The position numbers and the translations under genes are program-made. From contig JAEMRP010000067.1 in NCBI GenBank assembly GCA_016463265.1, forward strand, positions 1 to 5,490: DNA of 5,490 bases, read 5' to 3'. The notes below the pieces were generated by a model. It had not been told where the DNA came from, made no database searches, and saw nothing but the letters and a program-made list of their open reading frames with translations. This stretch comes from Microbacteriaceae bacterium. Its GTDB lineage: Bacteria; Actinomycetota; Actinomycetes; Actinomycetales; Microbacteriaceae. Of this stretch, positions 1-5,262 are shown piece by piece (within the stretch, counting starts at the first letter, position 1; every line of letters begins with the position of its first letter).

Positions 1-155
1 AGCGGGAGGAAGACCGAATCGATGAAAGACAGGTGGTTACTGGCGAGAATCGCCGCTCCAGAAACAGGAACGTTTTCGACCCCTTTAAGCCATGGCCGAA
101 AGACCCGAAGCAGAATCGGACCGAGGACCAGATTTTTCACTATCCAATAGAACAC
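1..155 (-). CDS. plsC: Lysophospholipid acyltransferase (PlsC-like), 5' end only
   Basis: The first 51 codons of a gene that leaves the window at base 1. Read on the minus strand from the GTG at 155-153, the product starts MFYWIVKNLVLGPIL and continues to ILASNHLSFIDSVFLP. The NHLSFID segment (residues 40-46) is the HX4D catalytic motif of 1-acyl-sn-glycerol-3-phosphate acyltransferases, in which His and Asp act on acyl transfer to lysophosphatidate at the inner membrane face. The preceding hydrophobic stretch and the FRPW and ENVP blocks are typical of actinobacterial members. A stop lies in frame four codons before this GTG, so 155 is the earliest possible start; a second in-frame GTG is at 140. 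A weak AGG lies 8-10 bases upstream, and a TAGGCT hexamer six bases upstream would also allow a leaderless message. The gene is divergent from the acyl-CoA ligase. Family assignment is firm; the acyl acceptor cannot be decided from 51 residues. Confidence 0.85.
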   Translation of the reverse strand, partial: MFYWIVKNLVLGPILLRVFRPWLKGVENVPVSGAAILASNHLSFIDSVFLP

Positions 156-161
156 GCGTTC

Positions 162-167
162 AGCCTA
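162..167 (-). promoter_or_regulatory. Possible -10 box of plsC (leaderless type)
   Basis: On the minus strand this reads TAGGCT, fitting the actinobacterial TAnnnT -10 pattern. It ends six bases before the GTG at 155, which would put the transcript start at or very near the start codon. No good -35 element is seen at 16-18 bases. An alternative weak pair further upstream is TTGACC (207-212) with TATCGC (186-191), but its spacing is only about 15. Either is a suggestion only. Confidence 0.25.
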
Positions 168-193
168 GCCACCCGATGGTCACCGGCGATACC

Positions 194-222
194 TAGTCAG
201 GGTGCCGGTCAACGGATAGGAT
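194..222 (+). promoter_or_regulatory. Sigma70-like promoter of the acyl-CoA ligase gene
   Basis: TAGTCA at 194-199 (4 of 6 to TTGACA) and TAGGAT at 217-222 (4 of 6 to TATAAT, with the key T-A...T) are separated by exactly 17 bases. Transcription would start near 229, giving a short leader that contains the AAGGAG ribosome site at 242-247. No operator-like repeat was noticed, but the whole divergent spacer is only about 97 bp, so this promoter must sit very close to that of plsC. Confidence 0.5.
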
Positions 223-252
223 AGGCAAAACTTCTGAGTCGAAGGAGACCCG

Positions 253-2079
253 GTGAACGAAACCGCTATGGCCGCCATTGTGAAACACGACCCCAATGCC
301 ACGGTCAGCGACCTGCTGGAAGTTCGCTTCCAGGAAACCCCGCAGCATGAATTATTCTCGGTTCCGCGCCAGGATGGTGGTTGGGATACCGTCACGACCG
401 CAGACTTTCGAGCCCGCGTAATTGCGCTGGCCAAAGGTTTTGTGGCCGCGGGTCTTAAGCCGGGCGACAAGGTCGGCATCATGTGTAAGGTCCGATTCGA
501 ATGGACCCTGATCGACATGGCGATTGCCTACGCTGGTGCGATTTTGGTCCCGGTTTACGAAACCTCTTCCCCAAGTCAAATCGCTTATGTGCTCAACGAT
601 TCGGGCGCGACATCCATGATTACCGAAACAGCCGACATGTTTGCGCGGTTCGACGAAATTCGCGCCGACGTGCCGGGAATTGGTGCAACGTGGCGTCTTG
701 ACCTTGGCGATCTGGAAAAACTGCCCAAATCAGGTAAAGATGTGACCGATAAAGAAATCGAGCGCCGCCGCAACCTCGCGAAGGGTTCCGATATTGCCAC
801 GATCCTTTACACCTCGGGTTCCACCGGTGCGCCCAAGGGTTGCGTCATTACCCATTCTAATTTTGTGGACCAGATTCGAAACTCGGCTAAAGAGATGAGC
901 ATGGTGGTCAACACCGAGGCATCCACCCTGCTGTTTATCACCGCCGCCCACATTTTCGCGCGTGTAGTGAGCATGCTGGCCATCCATTCGGGCGTCCGAG
1001 TGGGTCACCAGGCAGACACCAAACTCTTGTTGCCGTCGCTGCAGAGCTTCCGCCCGACGTTCCTCCTTGCCGTGCCTCGCGTGTTCGAGAAGGTCTACAA
1101 CTCGGCGGAGCAAAAAGCCGAAGCGGGCGGTAAGGGCAACATTTTCCGACTCGCAACCAAAACAGCAATCGCCTACTCGAAGGCACTCGATGCGGGACGT
1201 GTCCCGCTCGGTCTTCGACTTCAGTTCGCGGTTTTCGATCGCCTCGTGCTCTCGAAGCTCCGCGCGGCGATGGGCGGTCGCGTTGTTTACGCCGTCAGCG
1301 GATCTGCACCGCTTGGGCTTCGTCTTGGTCACTACTATCGCGCGCTGGGAATGAAGATCCTTGAGGGTTACGGACTGACGGAGACAACCGCGCCGGTCAC
1401 GATTAACGTTCCGCAGAAATTCAAAATCGGAAGTGTGGGCCCGGTTCTTCCGGGCATTTCAGTGCGCATCGCGAAGGACGGAGAGGTCCTCGTCAAGGGC
1501 GTCAACGTTTTCGCGGGTTACTGGAACAACAAGAAAGCGACGTCCGATTCCTTCGTCGACGGGTGGTACAAGACCGGTGACATTGGCGCGCTGGACGACG
1601 ACGGTTACCTGTGGATCACGGGACGAATCAAGGAAATCATCGTCACCGCGGGTGGAAAGAACGTAGCCCCGGCCACACTCGAAGACCCGATTCGTTCAAA
1701 CCCGCTCGTTGGACAGTGCGTCGCCGTGGGTGACCAGAAACCGTTCATCGCTGCACTCATCACTCTCGACTCGGAAATGCTCGGGCCGTGGCTTCGCAAC
1801 CACAAACTCGACCCCGACATGTCGGTCGAGGACGCGCGGCAACACCCCGCGGTTCTCGCCGAAGTCCAGAGCGCGATCGATCGAGCGAACTCGAAGGTCT
1901 CACGTGCCGAATCGATTCGAAAGTTTGTGATTCTGCCGACCGAGTTCACCGAAGACAGTGGTCACCTGACTCCGAAGATGAGCATCAAGCGTCATGTGAT
2001 TGTTGCCGACTTTTCGGCGGAAATCGAAGAACTGTATAGCGGAAACCCTGAGACGTCGGGGATCTCGATTGTCGGCTAA
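253..2079 (+). CDS. fadD: Long-chain acyl-CoA synthetase (AMP-forming), FadD15-type
   Basis: Complete 608-residue ANL-superfamily enzyme, the usual length for long-chain fatty acid-CoA ligases. It adenylates a fatty acid with ATP and then transfers the acyl group to CoA, supplying acyl-CoA for lipid synthesis or beta-oxidation in the cytoplasm. Visible motifs in order: phosphate-binding loop YTSGSTGAPKG (186-196), ITAAHIFAR (229-237), adenine motif EGYGLTET (371-378), the linker DGWYKTGDIG (436-445) with ribose-binding Asp443, hinge-region GRIKE (457-461), and the C-terminal LTPKMSIKR (572-580), where Lys575 or Lys579 would serve adenylation. The start is the GTG at 253, chosen because AAGGAG (242-247) sits five bases before it; an ATG at 268 is less well placed. 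The gene is divergent from plsC and convergent with def, its TAA overlapping the def stop. Chain-length preference cannot be read from sequence. Confidence 0.93.
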   Translation: MNETAMAAIVKHDPNATVSDLLEVRFQETPQHELFSVPRQDGGWDTVTTADFRARVIALAKGFVAAGLKPGDKVGIMCKVRFEWTLIDMAIAYAGAILVPVYETSSPSQIAYVLNDSGATSMITETADMFARFDEIRADVPGIGATWRLDLGDLEKLPKSGKDVTDKEIERRRNLAKGSDIATILYTSGSTGAPKGCVITHSNFVDQIRNSAKEMSMVVNTEASTLLFITAAHIFARVVSMLAIHSGVRVGHQADTKLLLPSLQSFRPTFLLAVPRVFEKVYNSAEQKAEAGGKGNIFRLATKTAIAYSKALDAGRVPLGLRLQFAVFDRLVLSKLRAAMGGRVVYAVSGSAPLGLRLGHYYRALGMKILEGYGLTETTAPVTINVPQKFKIGSVGPVLPGISVRIAKDGEVLVKGVNVFAGYWNNKKATSDSFVDGWYKTGDIGALDDDGYLWITGRIKEIIVTAGGKNVAPATLEDPIRSNPLVGQCVAVGDQKPFIAALITLDSEMLGPWLRNHKLDPDMSVEDARQHPAVLAEVQSAIDRANSKVSRAESIRKFVILPTEFTEDSGHLTPKMSIKRHVIVADFSAEIEELYSGNPETSGISIVG

Positions 2080-2573
2080 GCACGGAACCAATCCGCTGAC
2101 CTGATCTCGCGCATCGCGCTACGTTTGATTTCGGGGAGAAGTCCTTCGATGTACAATTCGCCGTTCAGGTGACCGATTTCGTGTTGTAGCGCTTGAGCAA
2201 GCAGCCCCTCGCCCTCGAGTTCCAGTGGTGCGCCGTTTCGATCGAAGCCAGTGACCCGCGCGAAGGGATAGCGAAGTCGTGGGAATGAGAAGCCCGGAAC
2301 TGACAAACAGCCCTCGTCCGTGAGCTCCGGTTCACCACGCACCTCCGCCAAAACCGGATTCAGGATGCACCCGATTGCGCCGTTGACGTGAAAACTGAAG
2401 GCCCGAAGCCCGACGCCGATTTGGTTCGCCGCGACACCTGCTCGACCCGGAAGCGCAACCGTGTCCACGAGATCGCGAACCAGCGACTGTGTCGGTTCAT
2501 CGAACCGCACAACCGGATCTGCCACACTGCGCAAAATTGGATCACCGAACAGGCGAATCTCACGAACCGGCAT
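2076..2573 (-). CDS. def: Peptide deformylase with HEIGH metal motif
   Basis: A 165-residue protein of the polypeptide deformylase family, which removes the formyl group from the N-terminal Met of nascent proteins at the ribosome exit. Motif 1 is GVAANQ (46-51, Gln51), motif 2 is EGCLS (87-91, Cys89 as metal ligand) and motif 3 is QHEIGHLNG (130-138; His131, His135 ligands, Glu132 catalytic). Canonical bacterial enzymes usually have HExDH; here the Asp is Gly134 (codon GGT, one base from GAT). All metal ligands and the catalytic Glu remain, so activity is plausible but not certain. The ATG shares its A with the TAA of the upstream ATPase gene (TAATG), implying translational coupling; only a weak GAGGGAA-like ribosome site lies some 15 bases upstream. 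Many actinobacteria carry more than one deformylase, so this may not be the housekeeping copy. No fmt is adjacent. Confidence 0.92.
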   Translation of the reverse strand: MPVREIRLFGDPILRSVADPVVRFDEPTQSLVRDLVDTVALPGRAGVAANQIGVGLRAFSFHVNGAIGCILNPVLAEVRGEPELTDEGCLSVPGFSFPRLRYPFARVTGFDRNGAPLELEGEGLLAQALQHEIGHLNGELYIEGLLPEIKRSAMREIRSADWFRA

Positions 2574-3724
2574 TATTCGTTAGAGGTAATTCCCTCAACG
2601 ACGAATGCAGCTAGGAGTTCCGCAGCATCGCGAGTGATTTTGTTCAACTTCGTCCAGGTGATGACAGAACCAGCAGCAATATGGGCGTCATAAGGAATTC
2701 GAATGACTTCGCGAACACGCGATCGGAAGTGGTTTTCTATCTCGTCAAGTTTGACCAACATCGTTCCCGAGGTTGCGGTATTCAAGGCGACCACTGAGTT
2801 GCGAACGAGTTCGGCGCGACCGTTAGATTCGAGCCACGACAACGTCTCGGAAGCCAGGCGAGCTTCGTCGATAGACCCGCCAGAAACGATGACCAGCGCA
2901 TTGGCGCGTTGAAGAATCGGGCGCATCACCGAGTGAACGATTCCGGTTCCGCAGTCGGTGAGGATCACGGAATAGTAGCGCGACGCGACATCGGCGACGA
3001 CGTTGTAATCGAATTCGTCAAAAGCATCAGCCAGCGTGGGGTCCGGGTCTGATGCAAGTACATGAAGTCCCGTTTTGTCGCGGCTGACGAATTCAACAAA
3101 GTCAGTGAACGATCCAATGGACGGCGCTTTGAGAACCACCGAACGAATCGTGTTTTTCGTCTCTCGAGGAATTCTTTCGGCGAGAGTTCCGCGGTCAGGG
3201 TTCGCGTCAATCGCAACGACACGGTCTTCACGGTGTTGTGCCATTGCCATTCCCAACAGCGTGGTGATGGTGGTCTTTCCGACGCCACCCTTGCGTGTCA
3301 GCACGGGAACATAGCGCGTGTCGCCGTCGATGGGAGTTGCAATTCGAGAAGTCAGATTCTTGCGCGCAGTCCAGAAACGAGAATCACCAGGGTTCACTGT
3401 GTGGAACGTCATTTCAAAAATCGCACGTTGCCACCAACCGAGGGGAACGACCGGCCTCTCTTTGACATCGAGAAGTCGGTCATCCGTCAGCATTGATGAT
3501 GGTTCCGGGGTGCTCGAGACTCCAGAGTGCCGACGCGAATACACCGCTTCGCTGTCGACGCTGGTCGCTACGAGGAGCGTCGAATCTGCAGAAGCTGGAA
3601 GTTCAACCGAGACGCCCGCGGTGATTGCGTCGGGAATAGACGTTGCGTCGTCAATCTCGGGGACGGGCGAAGGCTTCGCCGCGGTCGATCGGGTCGACGA
3701 CGAGGTTCGCTTACGTTCAACCAC
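2573..3724 (-). CDS. EspI-like MinD/ParA-family ATPase with disordered N-terminus
   Basis: A 383-residue protein. Residues 1 to about 90 are rich in Ser, Thr, Pro, Val and Ala and look disordered. A short conserved-looking linker follows (GWWQRAIFEMTFHTVNPGDS, 96-115), then a MinD/ParA ATPase domain from about 138: deviant Walker A KGGVGKTT (145-152), switch AIDANPDRGT (171-180) and Walker B VILTDCGTG (253-261, Asp257). The DANPDxGTL signature and the low-complexity N-terminus recall EspI-like ATPases of actinobacterial type VII secretion loci, but no secretion gene is nearby. No membrane segment is seen. Start: GTG at 3724 with AAGGAG five bases upstream (3730-3735). It is the first gene of a two-gene unit with def, overlapping it by one base, and is divergent from a second ParA-type gene. 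It probably dimerises on ATP; its partner and role are unknown. The ATPase fold is certain, the EspI kinship is inferred from remembered sequence. Confidence 0.85.
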   Translation of the reverse strand: MVERKRTSSSTRSTAAKPSPVPEIDDATSIPDAITAGVSVELPASADSTLLVATSVDSEAVYSRRHSGVSSTPEPSSMLTDDRLLDVKERPVVPLGWWQRAIFEMTFHTVNPGDSRFWTARKNLTSRIATPIDGDTRYVPVLTRKGGVGKTTITTLLGMAMAQHREDRVVAIDANPDRGTLAERIPRETKNTIRSVVLKAPSIGSFTDFVEFVSRDKTGLHVLASDPDPTLADAFDEFDYNVVADVASRYYSVILTDCGTGIVHSVMRPILQRANALVIVSGGSIDEARLASETLSWLESNGRAELVRNSVVALNTATSGTMLVKLDEIENHFRSRVREVIRIPYDAHIAAGSVITWTKLNKITRDAAELLAAFVVEGITSNE

Positions 3725-3759
3725 ACTGACTCCTTACGTGTTTATGTCCGTGAAGACTC

Positions 3760-3765
3760 ATTCTA
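3760..3765 (-). promoter_or_regulatory. Putative -10 box for the MinD/ParA-def operon
   Basis: Reads TAGAAT on the minus strand (5 of 6 to TATAAT), 36 bases before the GTG at 3724. This predicts a leader of about 29 bases carrying the AAGGAG ribosome site. The expected -35 position (3783-3788) reads CCCAGG, which is poor, and lies inside a perfect palindrome. This suggests either a -10-driven promoter or one dependent on a bound regulator. Confidence 0.4.
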
Positions 3766-3779
3766 ACCGACAAGCACGA

Positions 3780-3790
3780 CACCCTGGGTG
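3780..3790. repeat. Perfect 11-bp palindrome CACCC-T-GGGTG in the divergent spacer
   Basis: Five-base inverted arms around a single central T, located near the middle of the 144-bp spacer between the two divergent ATPase genes. It covers the -35 position predicted from the TAGAAT box of the minus-strand operon. The position makes it a candidate operator, but the site is short and single, and could arise by chance. Confidence 0.35.
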
Positions 3791-3855
3791 GCGTTCGCCT
3801 CCTGCCCGCGTGAAACAGGAGCAACCGAGATACGACGAACAGGCTACTTGACGGC

Positions 3856-3861
3856 TAAGGT
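3856..3861 (+). promoter_or_regulatory. Start-deciding signal of parA: AAGG ribosome site or TAAGGT -10 box
   Basis: The hexamer TAAGGT precedes the chosen GTG (3869) by seven bases. Its AAGG (3857-3860) works as a Shine-Dalgarno at eight bases. The whole hexamer also fits the TAnnnT -10 pattern and would give a leaderless transcript starting at the GTG. Both readings support the same start codon. No -35 stands out. Confidence 0.35.
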
Positions 3862-3868
3862 TGACCTT

Positions 3869-4654
3869 GTGCAGGTTGTGAGCGTGAGTTCCCTCAAGGG
3901 TGGCGTTGGTAAGACCACCGTCACGCTCGGTCTTGCGTCCGCCGCGTTCGCCAAGGGGCTTCGAACTCTCATCATCGACATGGACCCTCAATCTGACGTT
4001 TCCGCCGCACTTGCGTCACGCTCGAGCCACGGTTTTTCGATTGACTCGGTTCTCAACGACACGAGTAATTCAGTCGTTAGGCAGGCCGTCGTCCCCAGTT
4101 CATGGACCGGACCCGATGACGTCCCCGTGCACATCATGATGGGATCTCCGTCCGTCTCGGCACACGACAAACCGACCCCTACGAAACAAGACCTGTGGAA
4201 ACTCGAAGAAGCACTCGCAACAATCGAATCACAATACGACCTCGTCCTCATCGATTGCCCTCCGTCATTTAATGGTCTGACGCAGACGGCGTGGACGGCT
4301 GCCGATTCCGTGGTGATCATCGCCGAGCCGGGACTATTTTCGGTCACTGCCGTTCATCGAACGCTCCTTGCTCTCCAAGCAATGCGGCTAAAAATGTCTC
4401 CGAGACTTCGCACAGCTGGAGTCATTATTAACCGATTTCGGCCGGACAGCCCCGAACACGTGTTTCGGCTCGACGAAATGAAGCAGTTGTTCGGCGACCA
4501 CATTCTGGAACCGATTCTTGACGAGACGCTCACGCTTCAGCAATCAACCGGAGCGGCAGTTCCTATCCATCGCTGGCCAGGCGATTCCGCCCAGACGATT
4601 GCCCGCCTTTTCGAGCGCCTTCTCAACAAGGTGATGGTCGAAGAACACGCTTAG
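3869..4654 (+). CDS. parA: ParA/Soj-family ATPase, no ParB partner in view
   Basis: A 261-residue single-domain ParA ATPase: deviant Walker A KGGVGKTT (10-17), switch IDMDPQ (36-41) and Walker B LVLIDCPPS (125-133, Asp129). Proteins of this family bind DNA non-specifically as ATP dimers and move or position cargo such as ParB-parS complexes, protein clusters or machinery. There is no N-terminal HTH extension as in plasmid P1-type ParA, so it is the small Soj-like type. Start: GTG at 3869, preceded by AAGG with eight bases of spacing, placing the Walker A at the usual distance from the N-terminus. The frame is open back to a GTG at 3788, and a TTG lies at 3848, but the extra 27 residues look non-coding. 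It is divergent from another MinD/ParA ATPase and ends seven bases from the convergent merR gene. No parB follows it, so it is probably not the oriC-linked segregation ParA. Confidence 0.88.
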   Translation: MQVVSVSSLKGGVGKTTVTLGLASAAFAKGLRTLIIDMDPQSDVSAALASRSSHGFSIDSVLNDTSNSVVRQAVVPSSWTGPDDVPVHIMMGSPSVSAHDKPTPTKQDLWKLEEALATIESQYDLVLIDCPPSFNGLTQTAWTAADSVVIIAEPGLFSVTAVHRTLLALQAMRLKMSPRLRTAGVIINRFRPDSPEHVFRLDEMKQLFGDHILEPILDETLTLQQSTGAAVPIHRWPGDSAQTIARLFERLLNKVMVEEHA

Positions 4655-4661
4655 TCGTTTT

Positions 4662-5162
4662 TTAGGATGCGCGCGAGGCGCGCTTGGCGGCCAGATCGTC
4701 GGTTGCGACGCCCGCTCGAACCGCGTCAATTGTGATAAGGGTGGTTTCGACTTCACGAAGCACGGCTCCGACCGCAATCCCAAAGACGCCCTGGCCTCGG
4801 TTGACGAGGTCTATCACTTCGTCACTCGACGTGCACAGATAGACCGAGGCTCCGTCGCTCATTAAAGTTGTTCCTGCAAGGTCTTCGATGCCTTCGGCGT
4901 GAAGTTGGTCGACCGCGATGCGAATCTGCTGCAGAGAGATCCCGGTTTCCAACAGTCGCTTGACAAGTTTGAGGACAAGAATGTCTCGGAACGAGTACAA
5001 GCGCTGAGAACCGGAGCCGTGTGCGGGTTGAACGGTGGGAGCGACAAGTTCCGTGCGAGCCCAATAGTCAAGTTGGCGGTAGGTGATGCCAGCGGCCGTC
5101 GCGGCCGTCGCACCGCGGTATCCCTCGGCCGACTCGCCTGGAGATTGCGTGAGTTCACTCAT
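4662..5162 (-). CDS. MerR-family transcriptional regulator, Rv1830 type
   Basis: A 166-residue regulator. A winged-helix MerR DNA-binding domain occupies about residues 15-90: recognition region GITYRQLDYWART (25-37), wing GSGSQRLYSFRDI (49-61), and helix LVKRLLETGISLQQIRIAV (66-84). The rest is a short C-terminal part containing SDGASVYLC and GQGVFGIAVG (123-132). The pattern closely recalls the actinobacterial protein typified by M. tuberculosis Rv1830. It has a single Cys (110) and no metal- or redox-type Cys cluster, so it is unlike classical metal-sensing MerR proteins. Start: ATG at 5162 with AAGG about ten bases upstream. It lies downstream of the FtsR-type gene in the same direction, 100 bp away, and converges with parA. 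An AT-rich palindrome upstream suggests separate control. Target genes are unknown; homologues sit in the garA cluster linked to metabolism and cell division. Confidence 0.88.
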   Translation of the reverse strand: MSELTQSPGESAEGYRGATAATAAGITYRQLDYWARTELVAPTVQPAHGSGSQRLYSFRDILVLKLVKRLLETGISLQQIRIAVDQLHAEGIEDLAGTTLMSDGASVYLCTSSDEVIDLVNRGQGVFGIAVGAVLREVETTLITIDAVRAGVATDDLAAKRASRAS

Positions 5163-5187
5163 GTTGAACCAACCTTCACCTTGTTAT

Positions 5188-5200
5188 TTAACGTTAACGT
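5188..5200. promoter_or_regulatory. AT-rich nested palindrome upstream of merR (candidate operator)
   Basis: The 13 bases TTAACGTTAACGT contain two overlapping perfect 10-bp palindromes, TTAACGTTAA (5188-5197) and ACGTTAACGT (5191-5200), and a tandem TTAACG repeat. They lie 26-38 bases upstream of the MerR start codon. A weak -10-like TACAGT on the minus strand (5206-5211) sits just upstream, which would place the palindrome near the transcript start. A self-binding site for this dimeric regulator, or a site for FtsR, is a reasonable inference. Confidence 0.4.
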
Positions 5201-5235
5201 GTCCCACTGTATCCGTGGACGAACAGACCTGACCG

Positions 5236-5253
5236 GCCAGATGTGCTTCTGGC
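5236..5253 (-). terminator. Hairpin after the FtsR-type gene, possible weak terminator
   Basis: Inverted repeat GCCAGA / TCTGGC with a six-base loop, starting ten bases past the TAG at 5263-5265. In the minus-strand RNA it is followed by a mixed sequence with scattered U residues, not a clear U-tract. It may therefore only pause or stabilise the message, or act with a factor. Its position between two co-directional merR genes fits partial uncoupling of their transcription. Confidence 0.3.
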
Positions 5254-5262
5254 GTGTCGCGT

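Noticed and set aside
33..224. Open plus-strand frame of 63 codons at the left end
   Set aside because: It lies antisense to the plsC start, whose HX4D motif is clear, and its stop falls within the ligase promoter.
730..1332. 200-codon open frame antisense to the acyl-CoA ligase gene
   Set aside because: Arg/His/Glu-rich shadow composition, no recognisable domain, and it lies fully under a well-conserved enzyme gene.
3802..3817. Half parS-like sequence GTGAAACA (3810-3817) in the spacer before parA
   Set aside because: The right half matches the parS consensus fully, but only about 2 of 8 bases match in the left half, which is too poor for a ParB nucleation site; likely chance.
3318..3851. 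177-codon plus-strand open frame antisense to the EspI-like ATPase gene
   Set aside because: It overlaps the low-complexity N-terminal coding region, where biased codons keep the other strand open; no ribosome site or domain.
3788..3868. Upstream extension of parA to the GTG at 3788
   Set aside because: It would add 27 residues before the Walker A that do not resemble the family, and would run through the spacer palindrome; the GTG at 3869 fits better.
4669..4683. Hairpin GCGCGC-GAG-GCGCGC near the convergent ends of parA and merR, close to a T6 run at 4658-4663
   Set aside because: The T-run lies on the wrong side of the stem for a plus-strand terminator, and the minus-strand RNA has A residues after it. 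The repeat is explained by coding for the RASRAS tail of the MerR protein.
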